Source: CALMEC01 sp964434425 (lineage in GTDB: Bacteria > Actinomycetota > Thermoleophilia > Miltoncostaeales > Miltoncostaeaceae). Taken from it: DNA of 64,000 bases. Of this stretch, positions 42,974 through 53,257 are shown piece after piece. Positions within the stretch are counted from its first letter, which is position 1; each line of letters starts with the position of its first letter. The stretch spans positions 1-64,000 of the forward strand of contig CAYSVH010000014.1 in NCBI GenBank assembly GCA_964434425.1, written 5' to 3'. The notes beneath the pieces were generated by a model. That model made no database searches, was not told the DNA's origin, and was given only the letters and a program-made list of their open reading frames with translations. The position numbers were made by a program, and so were the translations under genes.

Positions 42974-43894
42974 TCACCGCTCCGACCCGGGGCCCAGGGG
43001 TGCGTCAGCCCGTGTTGCGGCTCGTGCCGAGCTTGTGTCGCTGCCCGTCCAGGGGTGGACGGAGTCCGTCCACAGATGAAGCAGGGCGTACGAGCGGTAT
43101 GGCGCCCATGACCGGGCGCGTTCCTGCGCCGCGGTCGTATCGAGGCGGAGCGCGCGGCGCACGACGCGATCTCCGGGGACGAAGGTGTCGGGATGGTGCA
43201 TGGCGCGGATGAGCAGGATGTCCGCTGTCCAGGGTCCGATGCCGGGAACGGCGAGCAGCGTCCTCCGCGCCTCGGCGCCGGGCAGGCCGCGCAGCACCTC
43301 ACCTGCGGCCCACCGTTGGGCGACCTCGTGGAGGGTGCGCGCACGGGCGTGCGTCAGGCCGACGCACCGCCGGATGTCGTCGGCGTCCGCCTGTGCGAGT
43401 CGTGCGGCGTCCGGGAACGCGAGCAGATGTCCGACGTTGCGGCCGTACTCGGCCACCAGCCGGCCGGTGAAGGTGCGTGCGGCGGCGAGCGGCACCTGCT
43501 GGCCGATCACGGTCGCGACCACTGCCTCGAACTCGCCGGGATGGCCCACGAGGCGCAGTCCCGGCCGGAGCGCCACCAGCGGCGCGATGAGCGGGTCCCG
43601 GGCGAGAGCGCGGTCCACCTCCGTGCAATCGGTGTCGAGGTCGAACCATCGCCGGATCAGCGGTGTCAGGGCATCGATGCCATCGGATGTCGCGGGGACC
43701 GTGACCGAGATGCCTCCGTCGTCCAGATCGATCGTCGCCACGGACTGCGCGCCTGCGACAGGCAGGACCCGGCGATAGGTCGAGTCGTCGACCTCCTCCA
43801 CGCCGGGAACGGCATGCGCGGCGAGCATGGCGAGTGCGGCCGCGTGGTTGAAGGGACCACGTGAATCGAAGCGGACCGTGGTCATCGTAACCAC
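42974..43894 (-). CDS. alkA: DNA-3-methyladenine glycosylase II (AlkA type)
   Basis: Excises alkylated bases. The 306-residue protein has an N-terminal TBP-like domain, VVATVIGQQVPLAAARTFTGRLV, and the helix-hairpin-helix LLAVPGIGPWTADILLIRAMHHPDTFVPGD with the catalytic Asp at its end. The C-terminus is a short disordered tail. The neighbours upstream on the same strand are an Ada-type zinc domain protein and a PF09859 oxygenase, forming an alkylation-damage cluster. ATG 43885 is an alternative start. Confidence 0.93.
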   Translation of the reverse strand: MVTMTTVRFDSRGPFNHAAALAMLAAHAVPGVEEVDDSTYRRVLPVAGAQSVATIDLDDGGISVTVPATSDGIDALTPLIRRWFDLDTDCTEVDRALARDPLIAPLVALRPGLRLVGHPGEFEAVVATVIGQQVPLAAARTFTGRLVAEYGRNVGHLLAFPDAARLAQADADDIRRCVGLTHARARTLHEVAQRWAAGEVLRGLPGAEARRTLLAVPGIGPWTADILLIRAMHHPDTFVPGDRVVRRALRLDTTAAQERARSWAPYRSYALLHLWTDSVHPWTGSDTSSARAATRADAPLGPGSER

Positions 43895-43984
43895 GTGCCC
43901 CCGCCGTTCCGGCGCCGGGTCGTGACGTCCGTGGCCCGCCGGCAGGTGCAGCGGGCTCGGAGCGGCCGCGGGGCACCGTGCCGG

Positions 43985-44278
43985 TCAGGCGCGCCACACC
44001 TCACCCCGTTCGCGCGCACTCTTCCACGTCCGGTGACGCTCCCCGCAACAGACGCCGCACGGCCGGTAGCCCGCCGCCACTGCAGTGGCCTCGTCGGCGA
44101 AGAAGACGCGGTGGCCCTCGTATCCGCCGCGCGCGATCGCACGGAGCGCGGCCCGGCAATCGAGTCGTCCGTAGATGCGGGTGCCGCGATGGCCACCCCA
44201 GGCGCCTGCGACGGGTGACGTGTGAGGGAGACCGTCGGCCCCGGTGAGGATGAAGCCCCGCTCCACGTCAGGCCGCAT
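43985..44278 (-). CDS. Ada-type metal-binding domain protein
   Basis: A 97-residue protein with the fold signature of the N-terminal zinc domain of Ada: IYGRLDCRAALRAIARGGYEGHRVFFADEATAVAAGYRPCGVCC. Three of the four Ada zinc cysteines are recognisable (DCRAAL and PCGVCC). In Ada the first one accepts methyl groups from phosphotriesters; whether this stand-alone form does so is unknown. Its start overlaps the end of the upstream oxygenase gene by 11 nt, so the two are co-translated. Confidence 0.85.
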   Translation of the reverse strand: MRPDVERGFILTGADGLPHTSPVAGAWGGHRGTRIYGRLDCRAALRAIARGGYEGHRVFFADEATAVAAGYRPCGVCCGERHRTWKSARERGEVWRA

Positions 44279-45035
44279 CGTGGAAGACGAGGCCGAGCGG
44301 GTGGTGTTCGCCGGAACGGATGGCCGAGACGCCGTTCCGGACGGGGGCGGCGGACCATCCCCGCGCGGAGCGGACGGGGCGATCCCGGGTCGTGAACAGG
44401 TACCCGTGCCCGAGGGGGAGCAGCGTGGCCGTACCGCGTGACTGCGCCCGAGGGCGCTGTTCGACGAGGACGAACTCACCTCCCGTGTGATCGACGCCGG
44501 GCTCATTCAGATTGATCACCACCTGGAGCGGGAACACGAGATCACCGTAGAGGTCGCGGTGGAGCGCGTTCCCGTCGTCCTTGCCGTAGCGGAGGAGGAT
44601 GGCCGTGGAGCGGGCCTGTCCGGTGTCGTGGCACACGGTCAGCCACTCGTCGAGGGTGCCCGGCCACGGTGCGGGCCGACCGAGCTTCGCCCACCAGTCA
44701 CGGGCGATCGGGAGAAGACGCGGAGAGAGCGCCTGCTTCAGCCCCTCGACAGGAGCGGGATAGGGCGTCCGGAAGTACCGGTACCGACCGTCCCCGAAAC
44801 GGTGGCGCGCCATGTCGATCGTGCTGCGGAACGGCCCGCCCGTCGTGAAGAGGTCGCGGATCGCCAGTGCCTCCTCGTCGCTGAGCAGTCGAGGCAGGAG
44901 CGCCCCGCCGAACGCGTGGAGCTCGCGGATCACGACCGGCCAGCCGGCCGATTCGACCCGGTCGCGCCATTGGTCGCCTGAGTGATGCTCGTGGGTGGTC
45001 AAGGTCCGGTCGTCCGATCGCATTGGTGTCGGCAT
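44268..45035 (-). CDS. 2OG-Fe(II) oxygenase, PF09859 family
   Basis: A 255-residue member of the oxygenase family proposed to act on damaged DNA. ALHRDLYGDLVFPLQVVINLNEPG holds the iron-binding H-x-D, TGGEFVLVEQRPRAQSR follows, and SAIRSGEHHPLGLVFHDA provides the distal His and the 2-oxoglutarate Arg. Co-operonic with an Ada-type zinc domain and near AlkA, which strengthens the repair assignment. Confidence 0.88.
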   Translation of the reverse strand: MPTPMRSDDRTLTTHEHHSGDQWRDRVESAGWPVVIRELHAFGGALLPRLLSDEEALAIRDLFTTGGPFRSTIDMARHRFGDGRYRYFRTPYPAPVEGLKQALSPRLLPIARDWWAKLGRPAPWPGTLDEWLTVCHDTGQARSTAILLRYGKDDGNALHRDLYGDLVFPLQVVINLNEPGVDHTGGEFVLVEQRPRAQSRGTATLLPLGHGYLFTTRDRPVRSARGWSAAPVRNGVSAIRSGEHHPLGLVFHDAA

Positions 45036-45166
45036 TCTCGTCCGTCAGAAGAACGCCCGCCGACCCGCGGACGTGAGGTCGCCGGTCGCCGATGAGCGGA
45101 CGCGCGGGCTCGGGACCCGCGGTCTGAGGTGCGCGCTGCCCGCGCCCTCAGGGGCGGTGGGACACA

Positions 45167-45826
45167 TCAGGGCAGTCGCGAGGCGAGGCCGTCCAGGATC
45201 AGGTCGAGGCCCATCGTGAAAAGGCCTTCGTCCGGTGTCGTCGCGATCGAGCGGACCAGGCGGGCCAGCGGATCGTCCGCGCGCTCCACCTCGGCCACCT
45301 CCTGGGTGGGGCGGGCCGTTCCGGCCGTGGCGGTCTCGATGAGGCTGTAGCCGATGACGTAGCGGATGGCCGTGCGCTCGGCGCCGATCGCCGTCTCCTC
45401 GTCGAACCCGGCCTCGAGGAGCGAGCGGAGGACGGCCGTCGCGACCTCCCGGCCATGGGCCCACGCCTTCTCGGCGCCCGTCGCGAGCAGGGGAAAGGCG
45501 TTCGGGTGGGCCAGTGCCACCTCGCGATAACAGACCGCGAACGTCCGGAGGTGCTGCCGCCAGTCGTCGCTCGGCGCCGCAGAGGCGAGTCGCTCCGCGA
45601 ACTCCTCCACCAGCAGATGGCGGACGGCGTCCAGGATCTCGTCCTTGTTCACAAAGTGCCGGTAGAGCGCCATGCCCTGGACGCCCAGCTCGCCGCCGAG
45701 TCGGCGCATCGACAGCGCGTCCAGGCCGTGTTCGTCGATCAGGGCCAGCGCGGTGTCGGCGATCCGTCCGGCGTCGAGAGGCGGGGGTGACGGATCATTC
45801 GAAGGTGGCAGGGCGGAGCTTGACAT
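45167..45826 (-). CDS. TetR-family transcriptional regulator
   Basis: A 219-residue regulator with the TetR helix-turn-helix (IADTALALIDEHGLDALSMRRLGGELGVQGMALYRHFVNKDEILDAV) and a C-terminal ligand domain of the TetR_C type. Divergent from an acyl-CoA dehydrogenase gene with a palindromic site between them, so it probably represses that gene and perhaps the thiolase. Confidence 0.9.
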   Translation of the reverse strand: MSSSALPPSNDPSPPPLDAGRIADTALALIDEHGLDALSMRRLGGELGVQGMALYRHFVNKDEILDAVRHLLVEEFAERLASAAPSDDWRQHLRTFAVCYREVALAHPNAFPLLATGAEKAWAHGREVATAVLRSLLEAGFDEETAIGAERTAIRYVIGYSLIETATAGTARPTQEVAEVERADDPLARLVRSIATTPDEGLFTMGLDLILDGLASRLP

Positions 45827-45856
45827 GGCAGAGGGGTGAGCGTACTCTCGTGGCGC

Positions 45857-45871
45857 GTTTACGGTGTAAAC
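45857..45871. promoter_or_regulatory. TetR operator candidate
   Basis: GTTTAC-GGT-GTAAAC, a perfect palindrome in the 77-nt gap between the tetR start and the acyl-CoA dehydrogenase start. Confidence 0.6.
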
Positions 45872-45903
45872 ATCGCTCCCGATTCACAGGAGAGGCCGAA
45901 CAC

Positions 45904-47067
<1,164 letters not shown>

Positions 47068-47125
47068 TCCCACGCAGCCGGCGCCGAACGACATACTCTT
47101 CGTGTCCGGGAACGAGATGGTGAGG

Positions 47126-47147
47126 ATGCGATAGGTGTAGATCGCAT
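47126..47147. promoter_or_regulatory. Palindrome in the thiolase promoter region
   Basis: ATGCGAT-N8-ATCGCAT, perfect 7-bp arms, upstream of a TAGAGT -10-like box at 47166-47171. Candidate regulator site, different from the TetR operator. Confidence 0.4.
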
Positions 47148-47312
47148 ATAGATGCCGTGGCCTGCTAGAGTGGCTCATCGCTCTGTGACACCCGGGATCT
47201 GTCACCAGCACGGTGGTCATCGGCTGACGCCGGATCGATACCTGTCGGGCCCCAGCATCACGGCGGTCGTCGTGAGAGGCGGGGGCGCACATCGAATGAG
47301 GAGGGGCGGGCA

Positions 47313-48506
47313 ATGGCTGGTCAGGGACGCGCAGTACGCGAGGTTGTCATCGTCGGAGCGGCTCGCACACCGATCGGGACGTTCCAGGGCGCGCTCGCGA
47401 CGGTACCCGCACCGACACTGGGCGCCACCGCCATCCGTGCCGCGGTCGAGCGTGCCGGTGTGGGACCCGATGAGGTCGGCCTCGTCAACATGGGCTGCGT
47501 CCTCCAGGCCGGTACGAAGCAGGCTCCCGCCCGGCAGGCGTGCCGCCAGGCCGGTCTCGCCGACGCGACGCCCACGGTGACCACGCACAAGGTGTGCGGT
47601 TCGGGGCTCGAGAGCGTCCTCGCGACCGCCCGGGCCGTTGCGCTCGGCGACGCGGACGTCGCGGTGGCTGGCGGTATGGAGAACATGTCCCTCAGCCCCC
47701 ACCTGTCCCATCTGCGCATCGGGACGAAGATCGGCGACGTCACGCTCGTCGACGCACTGATGTTCGACGGCCTGCTCGATCCCGAGACCGGCCTGCACAT
47801 GGGTGTCTTCGCCGATCGATGCGCCGTCGAGAACGAGATCTCCCGTGAGGACCAGGACGCATACGCCGCCGAGAGCTACCGGCGTGCCCAGGAGGCGCAG
47901 GCCGCGGGCGACTTCGCGACCGAGATCGTGCCCGTGACCGTTCCCGGACGCAAAGGCGACACCGTCGTCGACACCGACGAAGAGCCCTCGCGCGGCGACC
48001 CGAGCCGCTTCGCCGGACTGCGACCCGCCTTCGGCAAGGAGGGCACCGTCACCGCCGCCAACGCATCGTCGCTGAACGACGGTGCCGCCGCCGTGGTGCT
48101 CATGTCGGCCGACGAGGCCGAGCGTCGGGGTGCCACCGTCCTCGCACGCATCACCGGCTGGGGCGTGCACGCACAGGAGCCGGCCCAGTTCCCCGTCGCG
48201 CCCGCCGGAGCGATGCAGAACGCCATCGCGAACGCCGGCCTGGGGATCGGTGACATCGACCTGTGGGAGATCAACGAGGCCTTCTCGGTGGTCGCCCTGG
48301 CCAACATGCGCCGTCTGGGTCTCACGCACGACAACGTCAACGTGCGTGGCGGCGCGGTGGCACTCGGCCACCCCATCGGCGCGTCGGGCACCCGCATTGT
48401 CGTGACCCTCCTCAGCGCGATGGCAGATCGCGGCGTCACCACCGGTGCCGCCTCGCTCTGCATCGGCGGGGGCGAGGGCATCGCGATGACCTTCGCACGG
48501 AACTGA
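47313..48506 (+). CDS. Acetyl-CoA acetyltransferase (thiolase)
   Basis: Condenses or cleaves acetoacetyl-CoA. The 397-residue sequence shows VIVGAARTPIGTFQGAL, HKVCGSGLESVLATARAV (nucleophile Cys), AGGMENMS, INEAFSVVALANM, GGAVALGHPIGASGTRIVV (His) and CIGGGEGIAMTF (second Cys position). Follows the acyl-CoA dehydrogenase on the same strand with its own promoter region. Confidence 0.95.
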   Translation: MAGQGRAVREVVIVGAARTPIGTFQGALATVPAPTLGATAIRAAVERAGVGPDEVGLVNMGCVLQAGTKQAPARQACRQAGLADATPTVTTHKVCGSGLESVLATARAVALGDADVAVAGGMENMSLSPHLSHLRIGTKIGDVTLVDALMFDGLLDPETGLHMGVFADRCAVENEISREDQDAYAAESYRRAQEAQAAGDFATEIVPVTVPGRKGDTVVDTDEEPSRGDPSRFAGLRPAFGKEGTVTAANASSLNDGAAAVVLMSADEAERRGATVLARITGWGVHAQEPAQFPVAPAGAMQNAIANAGLGIGDIDLWEINEAFSVVALANMRRLGLTHDNVNVRGGAVALGHPIGASGTRIVVTLLSAMADRGVTTGAASLCIGGGEGIAMTFARN

Positions 48507-48558
48507 CGTTCGGAACACGGGGCAGGCGCGGGAGGCGGAAACCCGCGCCGACCCCCTC

Positions 48559-48988
48559 GTTCCTGTGGCTTCCGGGCGGCGTGGCCGGGGACTGGCGGTG
48601 GGCTATCCACCCGGCGGTTGATCCACCCGCCCGCCCCGGCCAACCGCCGGTCCCGGGGCTTCGCTCCGGGCCTCACGTGATCGGGCCTCGGGTTGCGTTC
48701 AGGGTTGCGCATTCCTGCTGTTGGTCCTGGGCGGCATGCCCGGGGACTGGCGGAGGGGCATCCTCCCGCCCGCCCCGGCCAACCGCCAGTCCCGGGGCTT
48801 CGCTCCGGGCCTCTCGTGTCCGGGTGTCGGGTTGCGTACAGGGTTGCGCATTCCTGCTGTTGGTCCTGGGCGGCATGCCCGGGGACTGGCGGTGGGCTAT
48901 CCACCCGCCCGCCCCGGCCAACCGCCGGTCCCGGGGCTTCGCTCCGGGCCTCTCGTGGTCGGGCGTCGGGTCGCGTTGAGGGTTGCGC
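48559..48988 (+). repeat. Tandem repeat of about 139 nt, three units, hairpin-rich
   Basis: Units start about 48559 (152 nt, with a small insertion), 48711 and 48850 (139-nt period). Each contains GGGACTGGCGG ... CCGCCAGTCCC (11-bp stem, exact in unit 2) followed by a second hairpin CCCGG-GGCTTCGCT-CCGGG and ends GGGTTGCG. All frames are open, but the pattern is compensatory hairpins, not codons. Lies between thiolase and valS. Confidence 0.9.
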
Positions 48989-49182
48989 ACTGGGTTGATT
49001 CTCCCTTTGGCCGGTGAGGTCGGCGAGAGCCACACGATCCTGGGTAGTCGGCCCGGGCGGATCGGACGGGGCGGGTGGGAGGATTCCCTTCCGCCGGGGC
49101 CGACCTCCCGGCACCCACCCGGTCGGAACGGCGAACGCGTGTTGCCCGTGAGCGCACCCGGGGAGCCCAGAGGTGGTTTCGC

Positions 49183-49188
49183 TACATT
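49183..49188 (+). promoter_or_regulatory. Leaderless-type -10 box for valS
   Basis: TACATT ends 6 nt before GTG 49195, which fixes that GTG as the start; the frame is open further upstream without a ribosome site. Confidence 0.6.
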
Positions 49189-49194
49189 GCCCGG

Positions 49195-51738
49195 GTGACC
49201 GATCAGCCCACCCGATTTGACCCGACGACCGCGGAGCCCGCGTGGATGGAACGCTGGCTCGACTCCGGAGCACTGCGCGGCGATCCCGCAAGCGGCCGCG
49301 ACCCGTACGTGATCGCCATCCCGCTTCCCAACGTGACCGGTTCGCTGCACATGGGGCACGCGCTCAACAACACGATGCAGGACGTGCTCATCCGATGGCA
49401 CCGCCAGGCCGGGCGCGAGGCCGAATGGGTCTGCGGCACCGATCACGCCGGCATCGCCACGCAGGCCGTCGTCGAGAAGAAGCTGGCCGCGGAGGGTGTC
49501 CGCCGCGCCGACCTGGAGCGGGAGGCGTTCCTGGAGCGTGTCTGGGCGTGGAAGGAGGAGTCGGGCGGCCAGATCATCAACCAGCAGAAGCGGCTCGGCT
49601 GCACCCTCGACTACTCGCGTGAGCGCTTCACCCTGGACGAGGGGTATGCGAGGGCCGTCGCCCAGGTGTTCGTCCACCTGTACGAGAAGGGCTACATCTA
49701 CCGCGACCGGTACATGGTCAACTGGGATCCGGGCCTCGGGTCGGCCGTCTCCGAGCTGGAGGTCGAGAACCGGACTGTCACGGACGAGCTGGTCGAGATC
49801 GCATACCCGTTGACGAGCGGCGAGGGCGAGGTCATCGTCGCCACCGTCCGTGTCGAGACGATGCTCGGCGACACCGCCGTCGCCGTGAACCCGGACGACG
49901 AGCGCTACCGCGGCCTCATCGGGACGACGGTCACCCTTCCCCTCGTGGGACGCGAGATCCCGATCATCGCCGACGAGCACGTCGATCCGGCGTTCGGGAC
50001 CGGTGCCCTCAAGGTGACGCCCGCGCATTCCGGGGACGACTTCGAGATCGCGCGACGTCACGGGCTGGATGAGGTCAGCGTCATCGGCGAGGACGGCCGC
50101 ATGACCGACCTCGCGGGAGCCTACGCGGGCCTCACCATCGCGGAGGCCAAGGAACGCGTCTTCGCCGATCTGAGGGCGCTCGGCGCCATCCGGAAGGTCG
50201 AGGAGTACACGCACGACGTGCCGTTCTCGCACCGAAGCGGCGAGCGCATTGAGCCGCTCCTGTCGCTGCAGTGGTTCTGCAACATGGACGAACTGGCGAA
50301 ACCGGCCATCGCGGCCGTGAGATCCGGACGGGTCACGTTCACGCCCGAGCGGTTCGGCCGTGTCTACCTGGACTGGCTCGAGAACATCCGTCCCTGGTGC
50401 GTGTCGCGTCAGCTCTGGTGGGGGCACCAGATCCCCGTCTGGTACCGCGGCGACGAGGTGTACGTGGGGACCGACGCCCCCGACGGGGACGGCTGGGAAC
50501 GCGACCCGGACGTCCTCGACACATGGTTCAGCTCGGCGCTCTGGCCGTTCGCCACACAGGGATGGCCGGACGAAACTCCCGAGCTGCGGGCCTTCTACCC
50601 GGGGCACGTCCTCGTCACGGCCCGCGACATCATCTTCCTCTGGGTCGCCCGCATGGTGATGATGGGCTTCGAGTTCATGGGCGACATCCCGTTCTCGGAC
50701 GTCGTCATCAACCCGATCATCCAGGCGCCCGACGGGCGCCGCATGAGCAAGAGTCTCGGCACGGGCATCGATCCGCTCGACCTCGTGGACGAACACGGTG
50801 CCGACGCCGTCCGCTTCGGTCTCCTGCTCATGGCGAGCACCCAGGACGTCCGCTTCAACGAGCAACGGGTTCTGCAGGGTCGCCAGCTCGTCACGAAGAT
50901 CTGGAACGCGACCCGCCTGGTCGTGAGCCGCGGCGGACGGGCGGGAGGGGATGCCCCTGAGCCGCGGACGGTGGCCGATCGGTGGATCGCGTCCCGGCTC
51001 GCCGACACCGTCACAACCGCGAATCGTCTGATCGACGAATATGATTTCAGCGGACTGGCGGACACGCTCTACCACGCCATCTTCGACGACTTCTGCGACT
51101 GGTACCTCGAGCTGCTGAAGGCGGATGCGGCGAGCCCCGAGGTCGCGGGACACGTGTGGGAACAGCTCCTCGCCCTCGCCAACCCGATCATGCCGTTCGT
51201 CACGGAGGAGTGCCACGCCCTCATGCCCGGTGCGGAGGGGATGCTCCTCACCCATGCGCCGGCGGAGTCGGTGTGGGAGGTCGACACGGTCGCCTGCGCG
51301 TCCATCGACCAGCTGATCCAGGTCACGACCGAGCTTCGCACCTTCCGGCAGGCGCACGAGATCAAGCCGCGCACCGAGCTCCGCGTCGCCTTCGAGGATC
51401 TTTCTCCCGGACTCCCGTACGACGAGGTCGGGGCCATCGCACGCGTCGCGATCGTGGACGACCCGGGCCAGGGTGCGCACGTGATCCCCCTCGCGCAGGG
51501 CCGGCTTCTCGTCGCCCGCGACGAGGCCTCGGTCGACGTCACCGCTGAACGCGCCCGCATCGAGCAGCAGATCGCCGCGGCAGAGGGGGAGCTCGCACGT
51601 GCCGAGCGCCAGCTGTCCAACCCGAATTTCGTGGAGCGCGCGCCCGAGCATCTGGTCGAGGCCGAGCGGCAGAAGGCCGCAACCCACCGCGACGCCGTCG
51701 CGACCCTCCAAGCAGAACTGACTCAGCTCGATGGCTGA
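49195..51738 (+). CDS. valS: Valyl-tRNA synthetase
   Basis: Charges tRNA-Val. The 847-residue class I enzyme has the HIGH motif PNVTGSLHMGHA, the editing domain, KMSKS as DGRRMSKSLGTG, an anticodon-binding helical domain and a C-terminal coiled coil (ERARIEQQIAAAEGELARAE). The last codons (DG-stop) lie inside the left end of an R1 repeat, so the terminal residues come from the repeat. Confidence 0.97.
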   Translation: MTDQPTRFDPTTAEPAWMERWLDSGALRGDPASGRDPYVIAIPLPNVTGSLHMGHALNNTMQDVLIRWHRQAGREAEWVCGTDHAGIATQAVVEKKLAAEGVRRADLEREAFLERVWAWKEESGGQIINQQKRLGCTLDYSRERFTLDEGYARAVAQVFVHLYEKGYIYRDRYMVNWDPGLGSAVSELEVENRTVTDELVEIAYPLTSGEGEVIVATVRVETMLGDTAVAVNPDDERYRGLIGTTVTLPLVGREIPIIADEHVDPAFGTGALKVTPAHSGDDFEIARRHGLDEVSVIGEDGRMTDLAGAYAGLTIAEAKERVFADLRALGAIRKVEEYTHDVPFSHRSGERIEPLLSLQWFCNMDELAKPAIAAVRSGRVTFTPERFGRVYLDWLENIRPWCVSRQLWWGHQIPVWYRGDEVYVGTDAPDGDGWERDPDVLDTWFSSALWPFATQGWPDETPELRAFYPGHVLVTARDIIFLWVARMVMMGFEFMGDIPFSDVVINPIIQAPDGRRMSKSLGTGIDPLDLVDEHGADAVRFGLLLMASTQDVRFNEQRVLQGRQLVTKIWNATRLVVSRGGRAGGDAPEPRTVADRWIASRLADTVTTANRLIDEYDFSGLADTLYHAIFDDFCDWYLELLKADAASPEVAGHVWEQLLALANPIMPFVTEECHALMPGAEGMLLTHAPAESVWEVDTVACASIDQLIQVTTELRTFRQAHEIKPRTELRVAFEDLSPGLPYDEVGAIARVAIVDDPGQGAHVIPLAQGRLLVARDEASVDVTAERARIEQQIAAAEGELARAERQLSNPNFVERAPEHLVEAERQKAATHRDAVATLQAELTQLDG

Positions 51739-51922
51739 TTCCACGACCTCGCGGCGTGGTGCGTGTCCCCGGTGGCGCGGATGCGCCCCTCATCCACCCG
51801 CCCACCCCAGGCCGGCCACCGGACGCCTTGGAAAGGACACCACCCTGACCGTCGGCGTGCGACGGCACCGCGCATCCGCCGGTGACGCACCCCCCATCCG
51901 CACTTGCGTGGAATCAACCATC
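51730..51922 (+). repeat. Dispersed inverted-arm repeat (family R1), long copy
   Basis: 193 nt from GATGGCTGATTCCACGACCT (the TGA is the valS stop) to GTGGAATCAACCATC. Its centre differs from the 32.8-kb units: it has GGAAAGGACACCACCCTGAC, shared with the 60870 copy, and an ATCCACCCGCCCACCCCAGG block also seen in the 22927 copy and, in related form, in the 48.6-kb tandem repeat. Confidence 0.85.
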
Positions 51923-51938
51923 TCGGAGCACCCATCCC

Positions 51939-53246
51939 GTGAAACCCGATGAGGCCGTGGGGTACGTCGAGGAGCGCGAGGTCCTCGGCATGCGGTTCGG
52001 CCTCGATCGCATGCGCCACCTGCTGGAACACCTCGGGCGGCCACAGGCCGGCCGGCCGGCCGTCCACGTCGTCGGAACGAACGGCAAGACGTCGACCGTC
52101 CGCTACACGGCGGCGCTGCTGCAGGCGGCCGGCCGGCGCGTGGGCGCGTACACGTCGCCGCACATCACCCACTGGCGGGAGCGCATCCAGGTGGACGGCG
52201 TGCCCATCGGTGATGAGGCCTTCGCCGACGCGGTGACCGCGGTCGCCGAAGCCGCGGCGACGCTCGAGGACGATCCGGCCACGCAGTTCGAGGTGCTCAC
52301 GGCGGCGGCGTTCACCGCGCTGGACCGTGCCGGCGTCGACACGCTCGTCGTGGAGGCCGGTCTGGGCGGCCGCTACGACGCGAGCAACGTCCTGGACGAC
52401 GCCGTCGTCGTCCTGACGAACGTGACCCGCGAGCACACGGACCTGCTGGGCGACACCGAGTACGCCATCGCCGGAGAGAAGCTGGCCGTGGCACCGGACG
52501 GCAGCGACCGGCTGATCATCGGGCCCCTCACACCCGTCGCCGCGGCCGCCGTCCGGAAGATCGCCCGCGAACGGCTCCTCCGCGCGTGGTGGGCCGGGGA
52601 GGACGTCCTCATGGACGCGTCCGGTCCCGGACGGTTCGCCGTGACGACGCCCATGGGACGTCACACGGTGGATGCCGTCCCGGGGTCGTATCAGCGCTGG
52701 AACGCGGCACTCGCCGTCGCGGCGGCCGAGCGGCTCCTGGGCGGCGCGCTCCCCTCGAAGGACGTGTACAGCGCCCTTGCCGCCGCGGTCAACCCCGGTC
52801 GCTTCGAGATCGTCGCGGGGACACCCACGATCATCCTGGACGGTGCGCACAATCCTGCCGGCATGGAGGCCCTCGTCCGCGACCTGCCGCGAGGCCGGCG
52901 GATCGTGGCCGTCCTCTCGATCCTCCGCGACAAGGACCGCGCCGCCATGCTGGCGCCGCTCTCACGACGCGTGGATCATGTCGTCGCCACGCGGTCGCGC
53001 AACCCGCGCGTCACCCCGGCCGGCGAGCTCAGTCGTGCGGTCGGCGACGAAGGGATGGCCGTTGAGGTCGTCGAAGAACCGGGGGACGCGGTGTCCCGTG
53101 CCCGCGACCTGGCGGGTCCCGACGGCGTCGTCGTCGTCTGCGGGTCGCTCTACCTTCTCACGGACGTCCGTGACGTGATACTGGGTCGCTGGGGTTCACC
53201 CCCTGGTAAACTCGCCCGCGAAACTCCCGGAAATGGCCGGAACTGA
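51939..53246 (+). CDS. folC: Folylpolyglutamate / dihydrofolate synthase
   Basis: Adds glutamate to folates. The 435-residue Mur-ligase-fold enzyme shows VVGTNGKTSTVRY (P-loop), YTSPHITHWRERIQVDG, VVEAGLGGRYDASNVL, LTNVTREHTDLLGDT and ILDGAHNPAGMEAL. GTG 51939 with GGAG 10 nt upstream; a longer frame begins inside the R1 repeat and is not used. Confidence 0.95.
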   Translation: MKPDEAVGYVEEREVLGMRFGLDRMRHLLEHLGRPQAGRPAVHVVGTNGKTSTVRYTAALLQAAGRRVGAYTSPHITHWRERIQVDGVPIGDEAFADAVTAVAEAAATLEDDPATQFEVLTAAAFTALDRAGVDTLVVEAGLGGRYDASNVLDDAVVVLTNVTREHTDLLGDTEYAIAGEKLAVAPDGSDRLIIGPLTPVAAAAVRKIARERLLRAWWAGEDVLMDASGPGRFAVTTPMGRHTVDAVPGSYQRWNAALAVAAAERLLGGALPSKDVYSALAAAVNPGRFEIVAGTPTIILDGAHNPAGMEALVRDLPRGRRIVAVLSILRDKDRAAMLAPLSRRVDHVVATRSRNPRVTPAGELSRAVGDEGMAVEVVEEPGDAVSRARDLAGPDGVVVVCGSLYLLTDVRDVILGRWGSPPGKLARETPGNGRN

Positions 53247-53257
53247 GAGGTCACGCC

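Noticed and set aside
48263..49017. Open frames through the 139-nt tandem repeat as proline/arginine-rich proteins
   Set aside because: The repeats conserve hairpin stems; 139 is not a multiple of 3, so each unit would be read in a different frame.
49010..49190. T-box riboswitch before valS
   Set aside because: No AGGGTGGNACCGCG-type antiterminator sequence is present, and TACATT 6 nt before the GTG suggests a leaderless transcript.
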